Shown: positions 15,601 through 30,600 of the stretch, one piece after another
Layout of the letters: the number at the start of each line of letters is the position of its first letter
Position numbering within the stretch: the stretch's first letter is position 1
From: Jacaranda mimosifolia
Taxonomy: Eukaryota; Streptophyta; Magnoliopsida; Lamiales; Bignoniaceae
DNA length: 64,000 nucleotides
Reading direction: 5' to 3'
NCBI GenBank assembly: GCA_018894105.1
Contig: CM032120.1
Coordinates: forward strand, 27,550,710-27,614,709
Program-made: the position numbers and the translations under genes
Notes under the pieces: model-generated
Told to the model about the DNA's origin: nothing
Database searches by the model: none
What the model saw: only the letters and a program-made list of their open reading frames with translations

Positions 15601-18600
15601 GTGCACACAAAGACCAATTTACCCAAACGCACTTTCAACACATGATGTGTGCCATACTGATCTTGGAGCTTTCAAGTATTTAAGAAAAAGATTTATCTGA
15701 CTATTTCCACCTTCTCAACAAATCCAGATACATGAAAGGGTGTAGAGATTTTGAAAGAATGTGAGTTTTGTTCTCTCTCCCAGAGACTAAGATATTGTGG
15801 AAATCAACTGTTTTTGCTTTTTGCTTGATAGATTTGGGCCTAATGGAATAAATGTATCTTTAGGGACCACTGCTTCAGTAATAGTTGCATTTAGCAGAAA
15901 GTCTCACTCATTGCCTCTCTTTGGTGCAAGGCCCTAGGTTTGTTATTTGTACTTAAGAGGACATCCAGAGGTTGGCAAGGGTGTTTTATGTAATTTATTC
16001 TTGTGTTTATGAGGAATTATTGTTCTCCCTCAGGTAACTTAATTAGAGTTCATTCTTATTATACATAAAACATGACTTTTTGTCTTTTTCCAACTTCTAA
16101 TTATTCTTTCATTGCACATTTTCTTTGTTGTTTGGATTTTGCCACTTTTAGGTGTTTTAACTACACATGCTTGTACATTTTATGTCTTGTTTCATATTAA
16201 TTCTAGCTCTCACCATATTCTTGCAGAGTGCTCCTGTTGGCAACAGGAGAGGAAAGAAAAATCTCGTAATATCTGGCTGGGGTGATGAGTCATTACTTTC
16301 TGAAGAAATTATTAATCCATATTATGCTAGAAGTGATTATCTAAATTATAGCGAGCAAACTCGCCAAAATTTGGTATGTATCATTCATTTCAAATGTATT
16401 ACACTTTGTGAGCCATTGTTGCAATTACTTGTGAATGACCATATTACAGAGAAGATTGAATGAAGATATTATTGACTATGATCTTCTTGAGGACCTGGTG
16501 TGCCATATTGATGAAACTTACGCTGAGGGGGCTATTCTAGTCTTTTTACCGGTAGGGAGTGATGCAGTTTGTTAGAGTATATCATTTCCTCTTGCTTTTA
16601 GGCATGTCTATTATTCGATTTTGACCATTGTGCTTTTACATTTACCATATGGCAGGGAGTTGCAGAAATAAATATGCTACTAGATAAACTTGCTGCTTCT
16701 CGCCGATTTGGAGGACATTCATCTGAATGGCTTCTTCCGTTACATTCATCTATAGCACCTGAGGACCAAAAGAAGGTGTTTCAGAGACCTCCTGATAACA
16801 TTCGTAAGGTAAATCTTTTCACCATAGTTTGTAGTTAATTGAACTGGCATAGTTAGTTCTATTTCAATTATATAGAACATGCACCTCCTGTTTGAGGTTT
16901 GGTTCAATATTTTATCTGTTGTCTTTCATGTCCATCCATATTTCTTTAATCTGAGTTTATCAAGTTGTACATTTTTTGTACTCATTTTATATGATTCCTT
17001 TGGTAAGATGTTGCATGATAAGATATCTGTATAAGACAAAAAAGGATGTATAAAGTGTATCAAAAGTCCCAAACTAAAAACGGATTAATTTTCTCAGCAA
17101 CCAAAACAGAATTAGTAACATGATGGTTTTCATAGGAATTAGGTATTGGACTTCCACGATGATATCAGTAATATCTTTGGCTGTGCTACTAAATTATGTA
17201 TCTGAGTAGGGTCTTTAACTCTGAAGTTCCCATTACTGTGGTGCTACCAAATTCCTTTAAGAAAATTATTAGAGTGCTAGGAGGTGTTTTATCAGGCTAT
17301 TTTTGAAAATAATAGTGTTGTTCGTACATGAAAAATAATATATTGGCTCATGCTTATTAGATCAATAGAATAACTGAATTAGATAAAAGGAAATTATGGA
17401 CATCTCAAATATGCAAACACCTTCCATGTGGTATGTCTAATCACATTTAGTTGAAACAAAGATCCATAAAGAAAACCTAATGTTTGAAGGAAATGATATG
17501 TTTGGCCTTGTTAAAAAAAAAAAATTCAACCTCTTGTGAACCTCTCATGAGGTTTGTGGTGTCTGTGCTTTAGCTCCATCGTGGTATCTCCCATTACTTA
17601 AAATCGAGTGTGTGAGAATAACGATTAAAATTTTTTTGCAACACTTTTAACTTTAAATATAGCATACCATATACAATAAATTATGATGCATCAATATTCC
17701 TAAAAGTATTCACTTGCAAACTTTTATTCTTTGCGATTGGTGTGGCGCAGATATGGGGAGGACACATATTGGATGCGTTGGATGACAGGGGTAGGTAGAA
17801 AAGAGTTAAGAGGGCCAACTGGGGCAACATAAGGAGGAACACATGCAAGCAAAAAATATGTAATAAGAAAATAACGTTATTCTAGTAATTTAATATTGCC
17901 ACTGATACGTAATTGTATCAGGTAGTGCAAAATGCACAGCAAGATATACATTCATGAGGTGAATAAAGCAGTGAACCTGTGTTTGTAAAAAGCGAAAGAT
18001 CATCCCAGTATCCACTAAACTCTGGACATGCATGGCATGGTTTTGTTCCCCCATCTGGGTTAATAATCCCTATTGAACAGATAACTTTTTCGACTCAGAG
18101 ATCCTACACTGGTTCAATTTCCATCATGTAACAAGTGTATTTTGGCTAGAAATTTTAGATTGCAAGCATTGCCCGAATAACCTTCATTGTGCCTAAGAAG
18201 TTTTATAAATTCTGGTGGGTGTATCAACTATCAAGGAATTAAAACAAGAATATTATTCTGCTATTATGATATAAAAAATTGGGCATGGCTGTCTTTCTCT
18301 AAGTTTTGCTCATAAATTTCAGTTCTTACCCCTGCAGCATAGCTCTATTCTGAAGTGGTAAGGATATTTTATTTATTTACTGCAATTTTTTGAGCAACTC
18401 ATTTATGCAGAGTTCAAAAGAGCATGAAAAATGCCAGTCAGGAAACTGCATTTGTGGTGCCTATGCATTTTGTGGTTGTTTTAAATAGTTACCTGGTCAC
18501 TTAAGAGAACTTTAATATTGCAGCAATTGGGTTGCACATGAAGAAGAGCTACAATTGGTGCACTTTATAAGCACACATGCACAAGTAAACATTAAAAGGT

Positions 18601-21600
18601 TAAAGGTCACACGCATGGTTAATCAGATCCTCGCGTACAAGAAATAGGCAAAATCAAGCAATGCTTTAATCCAATCAAATGTAAATTAAGGGCATGCAAT
18701 GTGGAGACAGCTTATTTGTCACCCTCTTTCCTATTTTCTCCCATTTCCAATTATCTTTTTCTCTAGTTCTTTTCTCTCCCTGCCTTTTCATTTTCCAGGA
18801 AAAAAACATAGATATTCTTGGGATTACAACATTGTGATGCCTTTTCGCAGACAAGGTGAAAAAGTTGAATATTAAATAATCAGATACTGGAAGTGTTCTT
18901 TTCTTCTTTTATGAACCTCAAGAGGAAGAATTTCTGCCAGATTCTCTCCCTGAATTTGTATGGTCAGATTAGTTGGCCCTATTAAAGATTGCTTATTCAC
19001 GGTTAGGTGAACTGATTATTAGCTTTTGTCAAGGTTTATGAGATGGACCAAGTACTACTGACATTGGTGAAACATTTGTCATCCATGATATGATGTGATG
19101 CCATATGCTAAATAATCTTTGAAGGCAGTGTATTGTTCATCATCTTCTATATGTTAGTGATAGATATTTTCTTGGCCTGTATATTTTGACTTCTTTGGTT
19201 ACATTATCAGTCCAATTTGACAAGATTTTCTGCTCTTATAAAACACTATCCAAGAAACAATTTCTTTGGTTCCTGTATCAGAGATATTGATTTATTGAAA
19301 ACTGTGTTTAGAATTTTATTGTTTTCTTGTTAATAAAAGAACAGATTGTCTACAAGAGTAATGGGAAAAAGAGAGAATGTGGACTATCTGTCCAGTTTGA
19401 TGGTTGGATCTCTTTGTTTATAGTTCTGTTTTTTTATGTTTTCCAGGTTATAGTCGCCACAAATATAGCAGAAACAAGCATAACCATAGATGACATTGTA
19501 TATGTGGTAGACTGTGGAAAGCATAAGGAGAATCGTTATAATCCACACAAGGTTTGTGCTCATTTTCTTGAACTTTAATGAGAAATAGAAGTAATATGAT
19601 GGATGATGATGGCTTCTAAGAAAGGCACGGTCATCAATAAAGTATGAGAGCTTGCTCTAATTTGGCATGGCAAGTTCCAGTTTATTTAATTTTGTTGTAC
19701 AGCATCATTGACGTGCGGTACTTATGCACCTAATCAACTCTAGCATCATATGAATACTCTTACATGTAGGTTTTGGGAAAAAATATATTTGTAGATGCAT
19801 ACTGAGTTATCTTGATAGATTGACAAAGTGAAGCGGCAGTCAACTCTGTTCTCTAATGAAAGGTTTTTTCTATTAAACTGATACAAATTTTTTATTGAGG
19901 TTTTTATTCATTTCTCCGAAAGGTCACGAAGTTCAATGAGGTTTTAGTTATCAGCGCTACTTAGACCTATACTGCTGCAAGAAACGTGTAAATTAGAGGT
20001 GTTTTTTCCCCGCTTCTTTCTTTCTCCTCTCCTTTACATTACAAACTGAGGTCCTTTGCTAGTTTGACTTTTACTTTCTGCATTGGTAGTGGCTGTGTCT
20101 ACTGAAGTAACACAGTCAGAAACACTTAGAGCTGGATTGGTTGTGTTTTCATTCTCATTTTCTGTTTTCATTGTTTTAGAATGTGTTTTCATTTTATCAT
20201 TGTTTTGCATGTGGAAATGAAAATGTGATTGGTTGTCAATTATGAAAATTTTGAAAAAAGGTAGATTGAAAATAATATTTTAATGTAATAGTGTTAAATA
20301 TTTTAATGTAATTGTATTAATTATGATTGTTTAATTGATTGTGGGCTCCATTTTCTTGAAAAGATAGAAAAAGAAATAATTATTTAATAAGTTAGTGGAA
20401 GATGATATGATGAAAAATTAGTATTAAATTTTGTGGGTCCCATTGTCTTGGAATGATGGAAAAAAATTAATATTTAATTAGTTTGTGGATTTTAATTATT
20501 TTTAAATTAGTAGGTATTATAGGTTTTTTATAGGTATGAAAATGAAAATGGATGGTGTTGTCATTGAAAATGGTACAAACAATGGCGTTTTCTGTTTTCA
20601 GAATAGTGTAAAATGAGAAAATGGTTGTCTAGCATACAACCAATCCAGCACTTAGAGGCTGTTTGGTTTTATTTTCTGGAGCCATTTTCATTTTCTAGTG
20701 AAAATGAATAGTAAAAAGTTAGTTAGAATAGTTGTTGTAGAAAATGAAGTTTTATTTCGATGTGTTGTAGAAAATTATACGTTTATATAAGTGCGAAAAT
20801 GAGATGTATTTGGATGTTGGTTGTTTTTGTATTAAAAGTTGTGTAGTTTTTGAATTTGAATTGATGATGTGATGTGTGATTGTTTGAAAAAGTAATATTA
20901 TAATTTGAATTTGAATTTATAATATTTTTGTTGTGAATGGTGTATGAGAAGTATTGGGAAGATAAAAAATAATTAAGGTAATGATAGGGGTTGAAAAATG
21001 GATGAAAATGGAGAGAGAATACGATAAAAAATGTTTTGAAAATAAAAATGTTTGCTAAAATAGTATAGATAATGATAGTTTTCTGTTTCATTTTCAGGAG
21101 AAAATGAAAATGGCTTCTGAAAATGAAAACAAACGGCCCGTTAGTGATTGTTGAATTCATATCTTAATCGCTTTGCCTTACTGCACTTTCTGGTCCCTAT
21201 TCTTGGTCTTTCTGCGCCAACCAGATGTATGAGCTACAGAGTGTATTTTTGGACTAAGATCCATATGATATACATAAGAATACTCTTGGCATGCAAGTTC
21301 TAATACTTATGAACCTATGTACTTAATTGATGCCCACAGAAACTTTCAAGTATGGTTGAAGATTGGATATCTCAAGCAAATGCTAGGCAACGACGAGGAA
21401 GAGCTGGACGTGTGAAGCCAGGAATTTGCTTTTGTTTGTATACACGTCGCAGATATGAAAAGCTAATGCGTGCATACCAGGTACCAAGTGCCTCCTGAAT
21501 CAGCAACGATAAATAGAAAAATGATGAGGTTCATAGTATTATTGGATTGCACTTGCCTCATTGTGGCCTAACTATACTTTATCTCTAACACTGTATCAAC

Positions 21601-24600
21601 TTGCTTGAGCTATCTAGATCCCTGAGATGTTGCGAATGCCACTGGTAGAGTTATGTCTGCAAGTAAAATTGCTTTCTCTTGGTGGCATAAAGCAATTTTT
21701 GTCCAAGGCAAGTTCTTTAATTTGTCGTTGGCTGTTTGTTTGATTTACATTTCTTTTAGACTTTTTTCAAGTTCAAATTTTCTAATCCTAGGGGCTACCT
21801 GTATCTTTCCTTCACACAATTTCTTTATGATTTTTTCAGGCTCTGGAACCTCCAAGGGAAGAGGCTATTGCATCGGCAATTTCTTCGCTATATGAGGTAT
21901 AATCTTTACTTTTTTGCTGAACTGAGCCAGCATCTATATCTCCCTTGTTTTACTTCTGTAAGCATGGGGGGCAAAAAGCTCTATGCATTATTTTCAATGT
22001 CTTACAGAAATGTGGACAGAATGTAAAGAATATAGATATGCTAAAGATTACAAAGAAAAAACTTCAACCATTATAATTGTAATAAATAAATATGATTAAT
22101 GTGATTTTGTTCATAATGTAGTTAAAAAAAAAAAAACCTTGTACCTGACAAAGATAAATATGTACGACCAAACCTCACTCAGAGTTTGAGGAGAAGAATC
22201 AGGAGATTTATGTTGACTTTCAAGAGACCTGTGATGAAACTTGAACCATGGTTTCAGGACATGTTCAGACTAGGAAAAGCTCAAGTATGAAAACCCATTT
22301 CTGCAATTTGTTCTGCACCAGAAAGATAACTATTTATGCTGTTCCAGTAAATACTGTTTATGGATCTGTTAGTGTTTATGGAACATTGTGTTCAACCACA
22401 AAAAGATTTGTAAATTGTACCAAGCCTATGAGTTAAGTGCTTGTATTATACTTTTTTGGGTTAGATAATCTAGCAGATAGCGAGGCATGCTGTTTACTGG
22501 TGTATTTGGATATAGATACATGCTTGGATTTTCTCAAACAAACAGCCTTGTTTTAGTTACTTTGCTTCTTTATGGTGCAATACATATGAATAAATAAATA
22601 TGTACTGTCCTGTTCCAGCACTTCGTCTGTGGAAGTGGAAGTAGGCCTAGTAGCCAAGCTACATATCTCTTTCTGTGTTTATGTCTTCTTTGCTCATTTT
22701 CCTCATTATATTGCTATTTTAACAGTTTGGCAGCTTAATATTTTGCCAGTGGTGATTTTTATATACCAGGATATGTGATTTCACAGTAGTTGAAGCAGAA
22801 TTTTGTGTACTCCCTAAAGAATCTCTTGCATGCTTCAAAATATGGTTTCAAGTTAAAATATTTATTATGATCTCTTACAGCTTCGAAAATCAAAATATTT
22901 GCTAGTGAATTTCTGTTTTGTTAATTAGTCCATATAAACAATGTGTAATTTGTTGTAAAGTCATTGGTCTGTATGGTTCAAATGACCATGTTTTGATTGA
23001 ACCGTATCCATAGGTTGGTGCCATTGAAGGAAATGAAGAGTTAACACCTCTTGGTTATCATCTGGCTAGACTCCCAGTCGATGTACTGATTGGAAAGGTA
23101 GGCTTCATATAATCACCTTTTTTAGCGCTATCAATAATTTTTAAGATTTCAATATTAAGGCTAGTCTTGCCATCTAGAAACATGTTCTTTTAACATCTCC
23201 TGAATATATTACAATATTCATCTAGAGCAGATAAAGTTAGATTTTTTGTATAATTTAATCAAATGTGGTTGTTGAAAGCTTAAGAAAATGATTTTTTTTT
23301 TCTATTACAGTCTACGGGTCAATTTGAGGTGAATATGTGACAAAATGCACATCTATTCACATAGCCCTGAAAAATAGGAAATAAGAAATTATATCCAAGT
23401 CCAGCATACAAGCCGAGTACCTTATGTTTGAGTAATTTCTTTTTTTTTGCTTATTTGGAAGAGTACCCGAAAAGTTTACTCAAGCCTTAGCAAGGCTCTT
23501 TCAATACAAGAGAGGAACAAGGTTGGCTTTCTAGTGATAAATTGACTAAGCAGAGGTCTTGCAGAACCTTGCTTGACCCGCTTAGATGGCTGTGGACAGA
23601 AAACCATGAACAGTACATTTTTGGTAGTATACAAAAGGCCATCTACTGAACAGCTGATTGATTGGGCTTCCTAAAGTCATTTATTTGTGTAAAAGAAAAA
23701 TACGTCTAAGAATTGGCGTGCGTAGTCTTGAATAACAATTGCACAGAAGAAGAAGAGAAGTTCATGATGGCTGACGTAAATCAGTAAATCTGCAAAAGCC
23801 TAATTTCAGTTCTCAATAATAATCCATCCCCTTGAAATAAAGAAGATTATGTAACTAATTATAGACCTGAAAAGATTCTCTTACAAGGAAAAGGATTAGA
23901 ATTGTGAGTTGGTAGTACTTGTCAGTTAATCCCTATGAGTAATCCTAGATGAATTAGAAATCTAAAGTAAAAACTTGAAGAATTTCCTGTTTTCATTTGC
24001 TTCTTCTTAAGGCTTTCATTGTCGGCATCAGTAACTTAAGCACAAAACATGCCCATTGGAAGAAAAGCTTGCAAGTACTAAACTTCTTGTCTTATTATGG
24101 AGTGAAACGAGCAAACATTGACTAGGAACTTTAATCCTCTATACAAGATTTTCTAACTAAAAGATGCAAGCTAAATAATATGGAGGCTTATGCATGATCA
24201 TGAATTTCTGTGGCACATTCTTTTCATGTAACATTCACAGTGGAAGTCACTCATTTGTTCAATGTTGGGGATCCAAGTGTCACCCAAGAATTTTTCTTTT
24301 CTGTGTAGCAACTAAATGTGAAGTTATCTTCGGTGTTCTCTTGAGGAAAAGGTTGTGGGCTTCAGTTGGACTACGGAGAGCTATTTTGTGCCAACATTTT
24401 TGTCAATGTTAATATAATCTTTTTGTTTAACTTGCAGATGATGTTATATGGTGGGATATTTGGTTGTTTGTCATCCATTCTCACTATTTCAGCATTTTTG
24501 AGCTATAAGTCACCATTTGTGTATCCAAAAGATGAGGTCCTTACTACTACCCTCTAGTGTTTTTCTCTTAGATTCATTGAAAGAAGTGATAATATTATAT

Positions 24601-27600
24601 ATACTATGCACTTTGCAGAGGGAAAATGTTGAAAGAGCAAAGTTAGCTTTGTTGGCTGATCAGACTGGTGATGCAACTGTTGCACCTGATGGTAGCCGGC
24701 AATCTGATCATCTAGTAATGATGATTGCATATCAAAAGTGGGATAAAAATTTAACTGTGGTTAGTCTGTCTAATATTCAATTCATGTTTTGTTTGATAAA
24801 CCCCAAATTTCTTTCCTGGTTCATTTTCCAATATCACATTTATGATAAAGTAATTGAGATATTATGTGCTGCATCCTTGTTACTGGGCTGTTGTAGCTAT
24901 ATGGGATGTGAGTTGTATATCTTAAAACCATATAATTAATATTGCATGCGGATTGCGACATTCAGATAAAAGAAAACTCATGGACTAGTTTTGATTGGAC
25001 AACATTGACTTAGTTATCTCATGCTCTTGTTGATAAACCAAGAGTGTGGAAGCTTCTAGTATCTTTTTCTATTTTATCCTACTCTGTCCACCAGGAAAAT
25101 TCACCTTGTGAGAAAAAGCTTGTATAAAAGCCAAGTGCGAGTCTAAGCAAGCTTTGCTTAATTCACATGCTTTCATGTGGTTGTTGAGTTTGGTGGAGAG
25201 TGTAGTGACAATGGGGGAGAGGAAGATAATGTTGCCTATGTGTGCAACTATATAAAGAATTAGAAACAGGTGTGGGAAAAAAAAATTAATTCTTAAATAT
25301 TGTCATCTATTCTTTTGTTTGTTTTACTTAGAATAACCAATTTATTGTTGTACAGATGTTATTTTTTCTCATATGAATCTTTTGTCTCTAGCTATTTGAG
25401 ATCCCATGTCCGTACCAAATCAAGATATGCTTATTAGACTCTATGCATTAATGAGTGGGGATCGTCAAGTTATTTGTGTAAATAGGTATAATTCATGGGA
25501 TCGTAATAACTATCAAAATCAAAGAAGTCACAATTATAAGTATACGAAAGAGCCTTTTTTAGGACGTTTTTAAGGCCGGGTAGCTGAATGTAATTTTATT
25601 TTAATTTGTACAAACTTCAAGAAGGCAGATGCAGTTTATTAAAAAAACCTAAACAATCATTGTGTTGGTTATTTGTGTTTTTCAATGAGCAAAATTCTGA
25701 GGGGTGTCATAATTTTGAAAGGTGAAGGGACACAATTTGTAATTTAGGCAAACGTTAGGAGAGTTCAATGTAGTTAACATATGTAAAGTTAATGATGTTG
25801 AGAGAGACATGGAACAAACATTCTTATAGACTTCTCTCAAATAATAGAGATGGAACTTTTATCCTATTGTTTCATAGCTAAAACTTGAAGAGCATTACGC
25901 ACAGTGGATAAAACATGACTGGTATTGTTCAAGATTTGAGAAACTCTCAAGTGAGGGTAGCATTAAAATTTATCAGCAGCACTCCACATAATTCCAACCA
26001 CTCATGACAAGTGGAAACGTTATATTATTGGTGGAACCCTATATAATTAAATAAACTTTAAAGCTATAATGCTATTTAATAATTACCTCTTCTGTTAAAT
26101 TTTTCATGGTTTCCTCTCTCTAGATTGGGCTCCCCTGTACATTTAATTGTATGGCATACTCTTCAAGAAACTCAACTGAACTGTGTTTATTGATCTTTCA
26201 TGGTTATAATATGTGTTTTTATGCAAGCTTACAGACAGCTACTTAGCAAATCCAGCTACGCTTTCTTAAGGTAACAAGTTATTCTGTTATTGCAGCATGG
26301 AGTTAAAGCAGCCCAAAAATTTTGCAGTTCCCATTTCTTAAGTAGCTCCGTTATGTACATGATAAGGTATGATGTCTGTCTCTTCTGTGGGTGTTGATTG
26401 GATTTGATAGGGTATGATTCGTTCAAGTTTCTCAGAGACATATAAACTGCAGTATCTGTATTGTGATTGTGAAATTCAATCTGCTTGCTAAATTATATGT
26501 GCAGCTCAACATATTTTTTTTAGGAAAAATGGTGGATCATTTGAGTAACAATAAAAAAGTAGATCATCCATTTATACACATTTTGAATGATCTTATGTGC
26601 TATTATGCTAGGGACATGAGAATACAATTTGGTACGCTGCTTGCTGACATTGGGCTGATAAATATTCCAAAGGTATATCTACTTTCACTATCCAATCTTT
26701 GATGAGTCACAGCTATCAATTTTTGAATTAATGGACACATTTCCTTTCTGAACTATAGATAGTCTTTCCTCTGATAATTGTATTTAGATGCTCTTATGTG
26801 TTTTGAGTCTTTCTAAGTACTGAATGGTAATGGTATTGTACAACCATTCAGAAAACTTGTTTGAAGTAACAGAAGATGTTGACCCTTGTTTCTTTAAATG
26901 CATAATTTTCTTTTTGGTATCACTTTCCTGCTATATGCTACTATACTATAAACTTTATGCAATTAAAAACACAAAAGGAGGCAGAGATTTCTGATAACAA
27001 GTGCTAGCAAAGATACTCCAAGAAGGCCAAACAAGAGGTTATCTTGGTTCCTTTGTAGTTTGAGCTCTAGCTTGACACATCACACATTGGCAAATGAGAA
27101 TAATATCAGAGACTACAGGCCAAACTGTTCTGATAGGGGTTTTGGAAAAATCTTTTGTAAAGGCAGACCATGTGTATTGGTTAGTGCTCTTATTTTCAAT
27201 GATAATATACCTAAGATCTCATTAGGAACTGAACTTCATTCTGCCAAAGGGTGAACTCATTTGTTTGTTACTGCACTTATTTTTCTAAAACAGAGCTCTA
27301 AAGATCTTGTTAAGGACTGAACTTGATTCTTTTTGGAAGTGGGCTAATGATGAAAATAGGAACATAAGTAATAAGCAGCAGATGCTGGTTGAGTTACGTA
27401 GTTTGATAATTTGATCTCCCAATGTATGTGCTTAGTTTGCAGGCTGAGAACTCTTTGGTGAGAATTATCACCATATACTTTGAGATGTGATACCTAATGA
27501 CTGTAATGAATGGAATATTTATAAATTACTGATGTGATTTTTCATTTATTCTTATAGCTGTGTTGTACAAGCTAAAGTGTTTACTTTGTGACAAATTCTC

Positions 27601-30600
27601 CCCTCGCCCCATCCTTGCTTTTTGCCTGATTTGAAATTTCTCTTTTATGCTTTGCCTATTAAACTTGCATGTTAACTTACAAATTTTTAAGCAGTTTGGC
27701 TGGAGAAAAAAAGAAAAGCTTGATAATTGGCTTTCAGATTTATCGCAGCCATTCAATCAGTACTCAAGTCATTCAGTAGTAGTGAAGGTAAAACCATTTT
27801 GTCCTAAGCAGTTTTAGCATCTCATTTACTTTTCCATTGAAAAGATGCAGTTAGCTCTCATAATCTGCTTAAGACGTTATGTTGATGTTTGTTATGCTTG
27901 TCTTATTCTTGGTTAGTTAGGTAATACTTTCTTTTGAAGTTCTTAAACAATTGAGCCTTGTGTGAATGTGAAAACCATTTATGATTTATGCTTTTACTTG
28001 CCGACCAGAGCACATTATCCTGAATTTGGGACTTAATATTGCTCTGGTAATACATAGAGCAAAAGCGTCAAGTTTGAAGTTGGATGAATCTTGAAGGCAA
28101 TTTGCTAATACATAGAGGAAAAGCATCTTTTGTATAAATTATATGCTGTTTGGTTTCCCATAGGAGGAAGAGAGAGCTCAAAGATGGAGTGGTTAATAGT
28201 TTGTTGACGAATCGATATATAGTTTATCCACCAGAAAATTTTGGCCAGTTTTCTGGTAGATTTGGCATTAACGGGTAGAAGTAATGAATTCAACTGATAT
28301 CTAGAACTACAAGATTGGTCCATCATCATCATTTATGAGCAGTTGGAGAAGCAGATAGTAACATCTGTGGGTTTGAATCCTTATGTTCACTTCATTGACT
28401 GTCTGGGAAGGTGTTTTCTCTTCTTATTTATTCTCAAGGTACAAATGCAGGCAATACTATGTGCCGGTCTGTATCCTAATGTTGCCACTATTGAAGGAGG
28501 CAATACTGGAGGTCGTCCTGTGTGGAATGATGGTAAAAGAGAAGTTCACATACACCCTTCTTCCATTAACAGTAGCCAGAAAAATTTTCAGTATCCATTT
28601 CTGGTCTTTCTTGAAAAGGTATGAGCTCTTTTTGTGAATATCAGTTATCTTGCATGCCCGAGCCTGCAGTAACGCAGGTTTACTGATGACTGCTGACTCC
28701 TCACTCACAACAAACCAATGACAAAGTATAAAAAATTGAATATTCCGTTCGAGTTCAGCATGATGAGGGTCTTTTATATGCACTACTTGGTCCAATGATT
28801 TGGTGCCTAAGTTGAATCTTTATATTGTAGTTATTAGTTTTTATTTTTTTATTTTTTTATTTGTATTTTTTGCCTTATGCTCAATAAGGGTTGGCATTTG
28901 TTTTCCATAGTAAAGCTACAAAGTTCTCTAAAAGTGATGTTTCACAGAACCACTATTTGCAAGAATTCCGTTGCCACCTTGCTATTTTTGGAGGAGAGGG
29001 TCCTCATGGTCTTTGGAATGACTTTGACTGTATGATAAAGATAGGGTGTATAAATTTTTCTATGTTTGACGTACAAAATGTACATAGTAATTCAAGAATA
29101 TGCATTGATGATTTGATTAGGTTCCATGATTATGCATTGGAAAAAAACATAAAATAAGGGCAAGAAGTGTTCTAAGAGAGGCGATTTTGGCAGAAAATAT
29201 GCCAGATTTGTTTTGCTGGTTCTTGTTGAGCAATTCTTATTGGTGGGTACCTGTGAGGGAGTTATCACACAGCACCTTTTTGTGCTTATCTGATTAATTA
29301 TTTATGATGCCCAAAATTGAAGTTGAAATAAACGGGAAATCACTGAAGTGATTTGGAGGAGAATGTTCTACTTATGTGTATGTAGGGTGTCTTATTCCTT
29401 CCCGTTGAACCAATTTCATCATTTTAGGTCTTCAAGTTGTAGGTTAAGATTCTAGAATGACATCCAAAAAAAGCATATACGTCCACTGGCATGCATAGTT
29501 ATCACATAATTTTACATGGTCTATTCTTTTTTTTCTTTTCTTATATTTACCCCTTACTTTTGTCATTCATTAAGTTTGGTGTTCATATTCGCTATACTTT
29601 CAGGTTGAGACAAATAAAGTGTTCCTGCGAGACACAACTATTGTTTCCCCCTACTCTATTTTGTTGTTTGGTGGATCAATAAATGTTCAGCATCAGGTAT
29701 CTCTCTCTTCAACCTTAATGAAATTATAATTTTTAGCATCAAATATTTTTCCATCTTGTTCTGTACTTAGTCAAAAAGCATGATAATAGGTATTGATAAT
29801 GATTTCTGCTCTTGGTTTGCAGACCGGATTAATCATTGTGGATAATTGGTTGAAAATGGCCGCACCAGCACAAACTGCTGTGCTCTTTAAGGAACTGCGG
29901 TTTACTCTTCATTCCATTCTAAAGGAGCTCATTAGCAAGCCACAGGTACCTTATTTTGATTTCGCTGATATAAGGTTGTTATAAATTTATTATGGATGTA
30001 TCTCCTCAAATTTAGAACTATAACCTTTTTTGTATTAAATGCACGTCAAATTTATACACATTGTATCCTGCATATGACTACTGGATAGATCATCCACTTA
30101 GATTGCCTAGCTTTTCTTTAATCGAATCATTTTTGGATTCAAATTACATCCGAGTCCTAGTGATGTGACTTGACCTCATCTTGAGCTTGAATGTGCTTCT
30201 ATGGACATCATAATCTGATCTTGGCAATGCATGTGTTTCATTGAAAACTTAATAAACATTATGTGGTTATATGTTTGATATGCCAATTACTGGCATAAAT
30301 TGCAGCCAGTGGACAATGCTATTTGGTTTTGTTTTTAAAGAGGTTTTGCTCATTTATGTTGTAATATTAAGGAATTCCAAGTCTTTGGCTCTAAATGTGT
30401 GTAGCTTCTCTCTCAAAACCAAATTGCAAAAAATTAGAAGTGGGCAAAAACTTGTAGGATTAATTACAAAATCCCCATTGAGTTTGGGCCATAAGAAAGG
30501 CTATATTTGGATTTTTTTTTTGTGGGTAATGTTTTGGTACTGAATAGGGAGAATGTGATAAATGGGAGTGGTCGGAGATTGTTTTGGAATAAAATTGTAT

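Noticed and set aside
20783..21160. 125-codon minus-strand frame rich in Phe, Asn and His
   Set aside because: It is a product of the GAAAATGAAAA-type arms of a MITE and has no protein character.
28891..29157. 88-codon + strand open frame in intron 31
   Set aside because: It has mixed composition but no recognised domain. The helicase reading joins cleanly from the exon ending 28618 to the one starting 29604 without it. There is no sign of purifying selection that I can test.
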